Shown: positions 1 through 7,053 of the stretch, piece after piece
Layout of the letters: the number at the start of each line of letters is the position of its first letter
Numbering within the stretch: the first letter of the stretch is position 1
NCBI GenBank assembly: GCA_007124075.1
Contig: SLFV01000556.1
Coordinates: forward strand, 1 to 9,057
DNA from: Roseimaritima sp.
GTDB lineage: Bacteria > Planctomycetota > Planctomycetia > Pirellulales > Pirellulaceae
DNA length: 9,057 nucleotides
Direction of reading: 5' to 3'
Translations under genes and position numbers: made by a program
The notes under the pieces: model-generated
Database searches by the model: none
The model's input: the letters and a program-made list of their open reading frames with translations, nothing else
What the model was told of the DNA's origin: nothing

Positions 1-231
1 GGTTTCCAACGGGACAGAATTCGTATGCGATGAGAAACTAACCTGATTGTTTGGATTGGTGAAACTGGGTCTTGCGATTGTACGGGCCATAGAACCTTCC
101 CCGGCAGTGATGCACCGCAACAGCTGACGAGCAGCCAATGGTCGATGCGTTAAATGTATTTCGATCATCGGCAAGTAGAAAAACAAAAACTTGAGGGAAG
201 CCGCAACAGACGTGGAAATCAATCAACTCCG
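1..231. other. Left-edge region without a supportable gene
   Basis: All three plus-strand frames entering from the left edge close within 46 bases (stops at 31-33, 39-41 and 44-46). At most a few terminal codons of an upstream gene could be here, and none is recognisable. A 62-codon minus-strand frame at 38-226 has no recognisable domain, no Shine-Dalgarno sequence and an unusual Cys/His-rich composition, so I do not call it. An A-rich run at about 178-190 reads as a T-rich run on the minus strand, but no good stem precedes it. I see nothing else definite. Confidence 0.5.
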
Positions 232-379
232 GCTGCCGTTTGATTTTGTGTAACGATCATGCCGGTTATGTCGTTGGCAGCAGTTCCCGCAGGGGCGAGG
301 GCTACCTGCAATCGTCGTGATGGGTCGTCAGCCGTCTCGAGCCTGATTATCCTCGCAGCAATGGGATTGCTGTTTCTCT
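232..379 (+). promoter_or_regulatory. Candidate structured RNA leader, small RNA or intergenic repeat
   Basis: Several exact inverted repeats are packed together. GCTGCC (232-237) pairs with GGCAGC (276-281). Directly inside on the 3' side, AACGA (252-256) pairs with TCGTT (271-275), then CAT (258-260) with ATG (268-270), closing a 7-base loop. The 5' side carries a 14-base unpaired T-rich bulge (238-251). Next, GCAGG (289-293) can pair with CCTGC (305-309). Alternatively GCGAGG (295-300) pairs with CCTCGC (351-356), enclosing a small TCAG/CTGA stem (328-331/343-346). The block ends in a terminator-like hairpin (356-379). The ligase start codon lies 22 bases beyond. The pairings are visible directly; a leader, attenuator or small-RNA role is inference. 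Transcription from the opposite strand, or membership of a dispersed repeat family, is equally possible. I know no named riboswitch class that matches it. Confidence 0.4.
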
Positions 380-405
380 GTCCACACTCCAACACCAATC
401 GATGA
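259..405 (+). CDS. Possible small single-span membrane peptide, coupled to ligase gene
   Basis: An ATG at 259 opens a 48-codon frame ending in TGA at 403-405. The TGA overlaps the ligase ATG at 402 as ATGA, the classic geometry of translational coupling. The predicted peptide starts MPVMSLAAVP, has a short polar and basic middle, and carries one hydrophobic stretch near residues 26-41 (SLIILAAMGLLFLC) before a polar tail. It resembles no family I know. Against it: there is no Shine-Dalgarno sequence, the start sits inside the nested hairpin at 232-281, and the frame runs through all the inverted repeats of this region, which suggests RNA or repeat DNA rather than coding. The overlap may be chance. 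Confidence 0.2.
   Translation: MPVMSLAAVPAGARATCNRRDGSSAVSSLIILAAMGLLFLCPHSNTNR
356..379 (+). terminator. Terminator-like hairpin ahead of the ligase gene
   Basis: CAGCAAT (356-362) and ATTGCTG (366-372) form a perfect 7-bp stem around a GGG loop, followed at once by TTTCTCT (373-379). This is the shape of an intrinsic terminator, although the stem is only moderately GC-rich and the T tract is interrupted by C. It lies 22 bases upstream of the ligase start, so it could attenuate ligase transcription, end a small RNA made from the block upstream, or end an unseen upstream transcript. Base 356 is also the last base of the competing CCTCGC arm (351-356), so the two folds touch. Confidence 0.4.
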
Positions 406-3104
406 TGCTTGACCGCCCACCTCCATGGTCCTTCCGTTTGCTGTTGGGGTTGGTGTTATTGACACCTTGGGCCAACGGCGGCTCGGACACAGTGACTCAG
501 GTCTTGCTATTTGGGGGCGTCGCCTGCTTGGCGACCCTGACTTTGGTAACGCATTGGCGGCGACGGCAGTCCTGGCTGCTGTCGTGGCCCGCAGCGGCTA
601 GTTGGGGCGGATTGTTTTTGGGACTGTTCCAATTATTACCGTGTTGGACATTGCCAACCGAGCAGTCGCCGTCGGTGTGGGTGCCACGGACGGTCGCGCT
701 GCGGGCTGCATTGGTGGACCGTCCCGCAGCAGATCACTCCTCCGATTCCATTCAGATGCAGCGCGTCCCGCTGACGATTGATCCGCAGGTGACGCAGCAG
801 ACGTTGGCCTTGTTGTCCAGTTGTTTAGTCATTTTGATCGTGACTTCGCTGGCATTCCAGCAGCACTCGTTGCTGCGGGTTAGCCTGTGGGGGTTGGCGG
901 GCAGCGGTGCCGCGTTAACGCTGTTTGCGGCAATCGCAAAAGCGACCTGGAATGGCAGATTGTACTGGACGATTCCGCTGGGGCATCCTCAGGGTGTGTT
1001 TGGCCCGATGGTCTATCACAACCAAGCCGGTGGCGTGCTGTTAGTGACGTTGGCGGCTGCAGGATGCTTGCTGGCGTTGATCGTCCATGATGATCGAACT
1101 GGGCAGGGGGCTAGGCGTGCCCGCAGGAATCGATCGTCAGGAATCTTGCTGGCCGCAACTCCCCACCAGGAATGGCGTCGATGGTGTACGCCCTTGCGGT
1201 TGCTGGCACTTAGCCTGCTAGTGGTCAATGGGGGCGGGCTGCTGTTGACACTTTCGCGGGGTGCTTTGTTGGCGGCGATTTTCACAGCGATCATCGCGTT
1301 GTTTGTGGTTCAGCCGCGAGCGAATTTGCGTTCCTTGCTATTTTTGGTTGCCCTAACGCTGTTCGGTGCAATCGGGTCTGTCGTTTATTTTCGGATGAGT
1401 GACGCTGTCAGTCAGCGTTATGGCACATTGTTCAAAAGCGAAAAACTGTTGGAGGATTCGCGTCTGAGCCACTGGGGGGATGGGTGCGCGGCAGGCCAGG
1501 ATCATTGGTGGTGGGGAGCTGGTATGGGTGCCTACCGGCATGCCCACCAGCGGTTTCAAGTCAGTGAGGTCGAGCGGGCATTCTTGAACGCGCATAACCA
1601 GTATCTAGAAACGTGGGTCGACGCGGGCGTTCCTGGCCTACTGCTGCTGGGGCTGGCAATTGGCAGCGTGTTGCTGGCGACAATCTGGTTGCTGCGACGC
1701 AGCACGGCGGATTCGTGGTGCGTTGGTTTGTTCGGACTTTTCGTAACGCTTGCCACCGCACTTCACGCGACGGTCGACTATGTGCTGTATCTGCCAGCAA
1801 ACGCATTTCTCATGGCATTTGTAATCGGCATGGTTATGGGGACCTGTTGGCGTGATCGAACTTCGCGGACAGGCAAGGATAGGGCGGATCGCCGAAGAAT
1901 CGATGCGTTTGGCATTACGGTTCCGCACGCGGTCATGGTGGGCATGTTGCTAGGCCTGGCGCTCTGTTCGATGGTGGTTACCTCTGCCGCCGTGCGTTGG
2001 AATCAAGAAGAACAGGCAGTCCTGAATGTAGCTTGGGGGGAAGAGCAACGCGAATTGAACGCGACGGTTTTGCAGGGGCTGATCGACCGTCTGGAACGAT
2101 TGGATTCACGTTCACAGGATTACCGGGTGTCGCTATCGCTGGGGGAGTTGCTGATCACGCAGTTTCGCCAACAAGCGACCGAGGGACTTGCAACCGAGAA
2201 TGAAATGCCACCCGAAGCCGCCGCAGCTTTTTGGAATTGGACGTCACCCGTTGTGCTGCTGCAACGTGCGTACGAATTGTCCAGTAGCGATGGAATTGAG
2301 CACATTGAAGAGGAAATTTTGGGCGAAACGCTGATAACCGAGCAGTTGGGAAAAGCAAGAGCCGCGTTCTTGAGGGCGCGTGCTCGCTCCCCATTGGTCG
2401 CGCAAAACCATCTAAGGTTAGGCGAATTAAGTTTTCTGGATGGGCATTTGGATGCTGCCGTGACTCACCTGCAGCGTGCCGAGTTTGCGCAGCCCGGATC
2501 AAGTGATTTGCTGTACGAACTGGGACGCAGGTACCTGGCAATCGGCGAAAAACAGGCGGGCCTGGCCGCTTGGCGTCGCAGTTTGGAATTGAGCACGCGG
2601 CATTGGAGCAGCATTTACGATGTGGTTGGAAAACAGCTCACCGGAAAGCAAATTGATGATCTGGTGCTACCCGATAACCCGGAATTACTATTGATGGTCG
2701 CCGTTGGTCAATATACAGAACCCGAGCAGCTTGCCGCCCGGCAGGCACTCCTGCAGCGGATCCAGCGTTTGGCAGCCCAGCCGGTCAACGATGCGCGTCA
2801 GGCTGCGCGGTTGCGTCAAATCCAAGGGGAAGCTCTCCTGTTGCAGGACGATGTCGAAGCAGCAGTCGACGCGTTTGCACTAGCCTTGCGTTATGCGCCA
2901 GCGGATCACGAACTGCGGGCTCGACGCGCTGCATTGCTGGTGCGTCAAGACCGTTTGGACGAAGCCCGGCGAGAAGCCCAATATGCGGCGCGTTTGCAGC
3001 CTCGCAATCACCAATACCGCAGTCTGGTGAAAGAGATTGCTGATCGAATCGCCAGCGGCCCCGCGAACAGGGCGCAAACGTCCGGCCAAGGATACCGACC
3101 ATGA
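402..3104 (+). CDS. O-antigen ligase/polymerase (Wzy_C) membrane protein with TPR tail
   Basis: This is a 900-residue inner-membrane protein. Residues about 10-480 form many hydrophobic segments with a large periplasmic-type loop around 330-410, as in the Wzy_C/O-antigen ligase superfamily (WaaL, Wzy, and PglL-type protein O-glycosyltransferases). Family-like motifs are HNQAGG (206-211), LTLSRGALL (282-290), the loop stretch from DSRLSHW (352-358) to GAGMGAYRHAH (372-382), NAHNQYLETWVDAGVPG (396-412) and HATVDY (455-460). A further membrane segment lies at about 508-530. The rest is helical, with TPR-like repeats near 650-735 and 800-870 (for example RAEFAQPGSSDLLYELGRRYLAIG after residue 691, here shown only by its start RAEFAQPGSSDLLYEL). 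The likely role is transfer or polymerisation of lipid-linked glycans at the periplasmic face; donor and acceptor cannot be read from sequence. The start is ATG ATG at 402/405 without a Shine-Dalgarno sequence; the frame is open back to 321 but has no other ATG. No other glycan gene is adjacent. Confidence 0.85.
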   Translation: MMLDRPPPWSFRLLLGLVLLTPWANGGSDTVTQVLLFGGVACLATLTLVTHWRRRQSWLLSWPAAASWGGLFLGLFQLLPCWTLPTEQSPSVWVPRTVALRAALVDRPAADHSSDSIQMQRVPLTIDPQVTQQTLALLSSCLVILIVTSLAFQQHSLLRVSLWGLAGSGAALTLFAAIAKATWNGRLYWTIPLGHPQGVFGPMVYHNQAGGVLLVTLAAAGCLLALIVHDDRTGQGARRARRNRSSGILLAATPHQEWRRWCTPLRLLALSLLVVNGGGLLLTLSRGALLAAIFTAIIALFVVQPRANLRSLLFLVALTLFGAIGSVVYFRMSDAVSQRYGTLFKSEKLLEDSRLSHWGDGCAAGQDHWWWGAGMGAYRHAHQRFQVSEVERAFLNAHNQYLETWVDAGVPGLLLLGLAIGSVLLATIWLLRRSTADSWCVGLFGLFVTLATALHATVDYVLYLPANAFLMAFVIGMVMGTCWRDRTSRTGKDRADRRRIDAFGITVPHAVMVGMLLGLALCSMVVTSAAVRWNQEEQAVLNVAWGEEQRELNATVLQGLIDRLERLDSRSQDYRVSLSLGELLITQFRQQATEGLATENEMPPEAAAAFWNWTSPVVLLQRAYELSSSDGIEHIEEEILGETLITEQLGKARAAFLRARARSPLVAQNHLRLGELSFLDGHLDAAVTHLQRAEFAQPGSSDLLYELGRRYLAIGEKQAGLAAWRRSLELSTRHWSSIYDVVGKQLTGKQIDDLVLPDNPELLLMVAVGQYTEPEQLAARQALLQRIQRLAAQPVNDARQAARLRQIQGEALLLQDDVEAAVDAFALALRYAPADHELRARRAALLVRQDRLDEARREAQYAARLQPRNHQYRSLVKEIADRIASGPANRAQTSGQGYRP

Positions 3105-3163
3105 CTCCGAGGGCACGGACGGTTGAGGATCGTTCGGGAGGCGAAGGTGGGAGAATGCACTCC
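3105..3163. other. Convergent gap between ligase and sulfatase genes
   Basis: The two stop codons face each other across 59 bases. Two weak stems are present: CTCCGA (3105-3110) with TCGGGAG (3134-3140), with one bulged G, and GGAG (3150-3153) with CTCC (3160-3163) around a 6-base loop. Neither has a proper T tract, so a bidirectional terminator is only a possibility. Confidence 0.25.
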
Positions 3164-4510
3164 TTATTCGGTGACTTTAGACTCGTTATCGCGGATTCTA
3201 ATTTCCTCCAGCAAACGCGTCAGTCGAGCGACGATTTGCGGTTCTTGGTCGGCCATGTTTTTTTGCTCACTCGGATCGGATGCTAGATTGTAAAGCTCGT
3301 CAGGTTTGCGGTCGCGACCTTGGAAGGTCACCAATTTCCAGTCACCCTCACGCAGTGCTGCCGATCGGAAACCAACCCCCGCAACATAGAGAGGACGGGG
3401 GGGCGGTGCGAGGTCTTCCAGGAACAATTCGGATAGGTTTATGCCGTCCAGATTCCAACCCGGATCGGTTGTAACGCCCGCTAAACTGCAAAGCGTGGGC
3501 AACCAGTCGACCACATGCACTGGTGTGTCGTCTTTCCGCGGCTTGATCGTGCCCGGCCAGTCGACCAAGGTTGGTACGCGGATGCCGCCCTCGTAAACGC
3601 TCCCTTTCTTTCCGCGAAACGGGCGGTTATCCCCCGGCAGTTTGCCTGCAGGGGCGGTGCAATTTGGATATTTTTCATCGCGGTTCTCTGCCGTGCTTCC
3701 CCCATTGTCGCTGGTAAAAACAACCAGTGTCTGGCCACGTTTGCCGATTTCGTCTAAGGTTTGCAGGATCCGTCCCACGCTGTCATCCAAATGCATGATA
3801 CAGGCAGCGTAATGGCGATTGACCTCCCCCTCGACTGCTTGTGGCACACGCTCCAGCCACTCTTCAGGCTCCTCAACTGGCAGATGAACCGCAGTGTAGG
3901 GAACATACAAAAAGAATGGTTGGTCGTTGTGGTCACGTAACCATCGGATCGCATTGTCGGTAATCAAATCCGTGACGTGTCCGGACTCCGTAATCAGTTC
4001 CGCGTCGCGATGCCAGGTGTAGGAGAACGGACCTGTTTTGTAACGATGTTCCCAAGAGGTCACGCCGCCCGCCAGCGAACCGTAGGAGGCGTCAAATCCA
4101 AAATTCTGGGGCCCCTGTTCTGGTAGCGAACCCAAATGCCATTTACCAACCAATGCCGTTTGGTAGCCTGCGGACTTTAGTGCCGAAGCGATCGTGGGCG
4201 TCTGCCAAGGCAGTGCTCGCTCGTTCTGCGGATGAACGACTCCAAAGCGACTCCAATACCTACCGGTCAGCAATCCGGTGCGCGTGGGGCTGCAGACGGG
4301 AGCGACGTAGTGCGAACGTAACTCCAGACCTGTTTCGGCCATTGCGTCCAGCGTCGGTGTAGGCGCATTGCCACCGTGAAAGGCGACATCCGCCCACCCC
4401 AGATCATCCGCCATAATGAACACAAAATTAGGTTTTTCCGCAGACCAGCTTACCGCAGTTCCAACCAGGAGGGAGCCTGCAGTCAACAAACAAAACAGTT
4501 GGCGATACAT
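3164..4510 (-). CDS. Secreted formylglycine-dependent sulfatase (arylsulfatase type)
   Basis: The 448-residue protein is a type I sulfatase of the alkaline phosphatase superfamily, hydrolysing sulfate esters. Residues 1-24 look like a Sec signal peptide (basic start, hydrophobic core, SWSA before the mature EKPNF). The maturation motif is C73-S-P-T-R77, whose Cys becomes formylglycine. Expected metal and sulfate ligands are visible: D35/D36 in MADDLGW, K123 and H125 in GKWHLG, H209 in TAVHLP, D268/N269 in TSDNGG, and K302 before the YEGGIRVP strand. The C-terminal subdomain has the usual ELYNLASDPSEQKN stretch (406-418). Length is normal and nothing seems missing. The substrate cannot be assigned; in marine planctomycetes such enzymes commonly act on sulfated algal glycans. 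The ATG at 4510 has GAGG about 8 bases upstream. It lies 102 bases behind the helicase on the same strand, but a functional link is unlikely. No formylglycine-generating enzyme is in the window. Confidence 0.93.
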   Translation of the reverse strand: MYRQLFCLLTAGSLLVGTAVSWSAEKPNFVFIMADDLGWADVAFHGGNAPTPTLDAMAETGLELRSHYVAPVCSPTRTGLLTGRYWSRFGVVHPQNERALPWQTPTIASALKSAGYQTALVGKWHLGSLPEQGPQNFGFDASYGSLAGGVTSWEHRYKTGPFSYTWHRDAELITESGHVTDLITDNAIRWLRDHNDQPFFLYVPYTAVHLPVEEPEEWLERVPQAVEGEVNRHYAACIMHLDDSVGRILQTLDEIGKRGQTLVVFTSDNGGSTAENRDEKYPNCTAPAGKLPGDNRPFRGKKGSVYEGGIRVPTLVDWPGTIKPRKDDTPVHVVDWLPTLCSLAGVTTDPGWNLDGINLSELFLEDLAPPPRPLYVAGVGFRSAALREGDWKLVTFQGRDRKPDELYNLASDPSEQKNMADQEPQIVARLTRLLEEIRIRDNESKVTE

Positions 4511-4584
4511 GATGGGGCCTCTGCATGGTTCGGGACGCGTCAGGGGTTTGAGGAAGTATGAGCCTAGCTGGCGTCATCACCGAT

Positions 4585-4599
4585 TGCCAGTCCCTGGCA
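4585..4599 (-). repeat. Stem-loop just after the helicase stop codon
   Basis: TGCCAG (4585-4590) and CTGGCA (4594-4599) form a perfect 6-bp stem around three bases, 13 bases past the helicase stop on the minus strand. No T run follows, so it is not a standard intrinsic terminator. It could stabilise the 3' end, pause polymerase or be chance. The following bases up to 4511 form the leader of the sulfatase gene. Confidence 0.35.
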
Positions 4600-4612
4600 C
4601 GAACCTGCAGAA

Positions 4613-6604
4613 CTAACCACGCGACTGACGCGGTTTCTGCCGTCGCACGGCAGACGGCAAGGTTGAACCAGGAACTTTCTTAGGTTTGCGTTTCATCCCA
4701 CCGGGTTTTGGTGACCGGTGCGATGGCTTTCCCAAGGGGTCCCGCTTTGCACGTCCAGAGGTTGTCTCCCAGGGACGAAGCCGCAACTGACGCCCCAGGA
4801 TCCAGGTGTTACGCAACGTCTGCACAACCCCCCTGGGCAACGCCTCGGGAAGGTCGACTAAGCTGAACGTCGTCTCGATCTTGATCGGGCCAATCGCATT
4901 TCCAGCGATGCCCGCTTCATTGGCGATCGCCCCAACTAAATGCCTCGCTTGCATCCCGTCTCGCTTGCCAACCTCGACTCGATACCGAGCCATGCCAGGC
5001 TCCGGTGCGGACGCGCCGCGAACCCCACGGTTGCGTCCTGCGAAGCGGTTCGGCTCGTCCGCAAAATCGGTCGATCCGGCAGCCTGGTGCCTGCCAGCGT
5101 CTTTGCGATTGGAACTTGCCCGGGAGGCTTGGCCGGACCGGTCAGCTTGACGGTGCTTCTTCGCGGGTACGGCGACGGCCTGAGACAGCAAAAAAGGGCG
5201 TCCCTGTTGGCCGATGTGCGCCAGGGCCGCAGCAATCGATTCCATCGGCTGACCGCTTCGCTGGGCATGTTCGGACAAGATTCGGCTATACAGGCTCAGG
5301 TCCGCGCTGCCGGCCACCGTACGGATCTGCTCCTGAAAACGCTGGATCCGCAAAGTGTTGATCGTATCGACCGTCGGGGCCTGAATCAATTCGATTGGTT
5401 GTTTGGTGATGCGTTCAATCTGCTTCAGACGACCACGCTGCGCGGGCGAGAGAAATAGAATCGCCTCGCCGCTCCGGCCAGCGCGACCCGTCCGTCCGAT
5501 CCGATGCACGTAAGCTTCCGTATCATGCGGCAAATCAAAATTAAAGACGTGGCTGACGCGGGCAACGTCTAACCCTCGGGCCGCGACATCGGTCGCAACC
5601 AGCACATCCAGCCCGCCGGACTTGAACTGCTGGATAGTCCGTTCGCGAGTCTTTTGCGGCATGTCACCGTTCAATGCGGCGGCACGGAATCCATGATGCT
5701 GTAACGATTCGGCGACCGTCAACGTGGCTTCGCGGGTCTTCGTAAAGACAATCACCCCGTCGGTGTTTTCGACCTCCAGTAAATTTCGCAACGTCGGTAA
5801 CTTATCATGAATCCGCACCACGATCGCCCGCTGTCTGATCGACGCGGCGGTCATTGTCTTTGATTTGATCGTCATCCGCACTGGGTCGTCCAGGTACTGC
5901 GCCGCAATTCGGCGGATCGGTTCGGGCAAAGTCGCAGAAAATAACGCGGTCTGACGCTGCCCAGGCAAATGCTGCAAGACAAACTGCACGTCCTCCGCAA
6001 AACCCATGTTCAGCATCTCGTCGGCTTCATCCAGCACCAGCGTTTTAATCGTTCCCAAGTCCAAAGAACCGCGACGGATGTGGTCAATGACGCGTCCTGG
6101 TGTGCCCACAACGACCTGCACGCCGCGCCGCAATGCCCGTAACTGGGGTTCGTAATCCTGGCCGCCGTAGATCGCCACGACGCGAAACGAAGAGATATTC
6201 TGAGCATACGTATTGAACGAACGAGCGACCTGAATGGCCAGTTCCCGAGTTGGGGTCAGTACCAGCACTTGCGGCGAGGTTCCGCTAGCTTGCAGTCGCG
6301 ACAGGATCGGCAATGCGAACGCAGCGGTCTTACCCGTGCCCGTCTGTGATTGAACCAAGACGTCACGGCCCGCCAGCAAATGGGGAATGACCTCTTTCTG
6401 AACTACGGTTGGTTGGTCGTAACCGGCTGTTTCAACGGCAGAGAGGACTTGGCAATCCAGGTCCAAGCCGCCAAAGCGAACCGGCGAATCGGCAACATTG
6501 CCGTACTCCAGTTCAACGGAACCCGCCTCGGCGGCTAGGGAATCGGAGGCGTCTAAGCAAGCGATCGAGGCATCGGATGACATGGGGTGGGTATCTTCTT
6601 TCAT
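4613..6604 (-). CDS. deaD: DEAD-box RNA helicase, DeaD/CsdA type
   Basis: This is a cytoplasmic ATP-dependent RNA helicase of 663 residues, counted from the ATG at 6604. All core motifs are intact: Q-motif PTVVQ (65-69), motif I SQTGTGKT (86-93), PTREL (118-122), TPGR (168-171), DEAD (192-195), SAT (223-225), VFTKT (286-290), TDVAARGLD (338-346) and HRIGRTGR (367-374). After the helicase core and a helical segment comes a low-complexity Arg/Ser/Gly-rich linker (about 477-538). A DbpA/CsdA-type RNA-binding fold follows (about 539-613, with GKRDGMQ and HLVGAIANEAGI), then a roughly 50-residue Lys/Arg/Pro tail. The family unwinds RNA during ribosome assembly and cold adaptation, and E. coli CsdA is slightly shorter. 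The start is uncertain: the frame can open with TTG at 6628, ATG at 6604 or ATG at 6583. The two ATGs are preferred, and none has a strong Shine-Dalgarno sequence. The divergent neighbour is comM. Confidence 0.95.
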   Translation of the reverse strand: MKEDTHPMSSDASIACLDASDSLAAEAGSVELEYGNVADSPVRFGGLDLDCQVLSAVETAGYDQPTVVQKEVIPHLLAGRDVLVQSQTGTGKTAAFALPILSRLQASGTSPQVLVLTPTRELAIQVARSFNTYAQNISSFRVVAIYGGQDYEPQLRALRRGVQVVVGTPGRVIDHIRRGSLDLGTIKTLVLDEADEMLNMGFAEDVQFVLQHLPGQRQTALFSATLPEPIRRIAAQYLDDPVRMTIKSKTMTAASIRQRAIVVRIHDKLPTLRNLLEVENTDGVIVFTKTREATLTVAESLQHHGFRAAALNGDMPQKTRERTIQQFKSGGLDVLVATDVAARGLDVARVSHVFNFDLPHDTEAYVHRIGRTGRAGRSGEAILFLSPAQRGRLKQIERITKQPIELIQAPTVDTINTLRIQRFQEQIRTVAGSADLSLYSRILSEHAQRSGQPMESIAAALAHIGQQGRPFLLSQAVAVPAKKHRQADRSGQASRASSNRKDAGRHQAAGSTDFADEPNRFAGRNRGVRGASAPEPGMARYRVEVGKRDGMQARHLVGAIANEAGIAGNAIGPIKIETTFSLVDLPEALPRGVVQTLRNTWILGRQLRLRPWETTSGRAKRDPLGKPSHRSPKPGGMKRKPKKVPGSTLPSAVRRQKPRQSRG

Positions 6605-6621
6605 TTGTAATAGAGCGATAT

Positions 6622-6637
6622 ACCGCAATTAAGCGGT
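6622..6637 (-). repeat. Small hairpin just upstream of the helicase start
   Basis: ACCGC (6622-6626) and GCGGT (6633-6637) form a 5-bp stem around AATTAA, 17 bases before the ATG at 6604 on the minus strand. The TTG alternative start at 6628 falls in its loop, which is one reason to prefer a downstream ATG. It may be a leader hairpin or an operator half-site pair, or chance. Confidence 0.3.
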
Positions 6638-6925
6638 GCCTTCAGTAGCCTGTGTGGGCGGCGGGGTTCGATCTGGCTGAACAAAAACAGGTGAAGCAAG
6701 CGCCCAGCCGGAGAACACACCCGTGTAACAACTGTGACCTGAGAGGCAGGTAGAGGGCAAACGACACGGCAACCGTTCGGAAAACGCTATCAGTTTGCAT
6801 CCCGTAACCACGATCAGCGCGGGGCAACAAGCCCGTTCGATTTGATGATCGTTACCCGCCGATGATACCTCCGCCAATCGGGTTTGAACAGGTGAAAAAA
6901 TTGGAATGTCACAGCCAAATTTTGG

Positions 6926-6949
6926 ATCGCGTTTGGCAAACCTCGCGAT
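6926..6949 (+). repeat. Bulged inverted repeat upstream of comM
   Basis: ATCGC (6926-6930) pairs with GCGAT (6945-6949). GTTT (6931-6934) pairs with AAAC (6938-6941) around a GGC loop, leaving CTC (6942-6944) bulged. This gives 9 bp in 24 bases. It ends 104 bases before the comM ATG, at a distance suitable for a leader hairpin or regulator site. No T tract follows. The function is unknown. Confidence 0.35.
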
Positions 6950-7053
6950 AACACCTGCGGGGCCTGTTGCGGCGATGCGAGTCCGGTTGATTTGTGCACC
7001 CGCTAGCGTCACATTGTGTACAGTCGTTTCTGAACATTTATTGGCTGCCGGAT

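Larger units (their letters stand above)
6605..7053. promoter_or_regulatory. Divergent intergenic region between deaD and comM
   Basis: About 450 bases lie between two outward-facing genes, so promoters for both are expected here. I cannot place a convincing -35/-10 pair. Inverted repeats are frequent. GTGTGGGCG (6652-6660) can pair with CGCC (6701-6704) plus CACAC (6716-6720), and encloses GTTC/GAAC (6666-6669/6679-6682). GGGC/GCCC occurs at 6822-6825/6831-6834. Two further hairpins are listed separately. A 148-codon minus-strand frame (6629-7075) crosses the whole gap and enters comM, but it has no recognisable domain and I do not call it. Cold-shock deaD genes are known for long structured 5' leaders in E. 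coli; a similar leader here is inference. Confidence 0.45.

Noticed and set aside
38..226. 62-codon minus-strand reading frame at the left edge
   Set aside because: No recognisable domain, no Shine-Dalgarno sequence, unusual residue composition and no partner gene; likely chance.
4940..5458. 172-codon plus-strand frame opposite the helicase
   Set aside because: It is the antisense shadow of the helicase C-terminal half; the minus-strand frame shows all family motifs.
6605..6628. TTG-initiated extension of the helicase
   Set aside because: A TTG in a hairpin loop with no Shine-Dalgarno sequence is weaker than the two ATG codons downstream.
6845..6855. Inverted copy of the 11-base sequence GTAACGATCAT found at 250-260
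   Set aside because: The flanks do not match and shorter versions (GTAACGAT) also occur inside the sulfatase and helicase genes, so chance is likely.
6994..7053. GTG-initiated 20-residue extension of ComM
   Set aside because: The family starts at the MLARLKTF sequence, and the extra residues show no conservation-like pattern.
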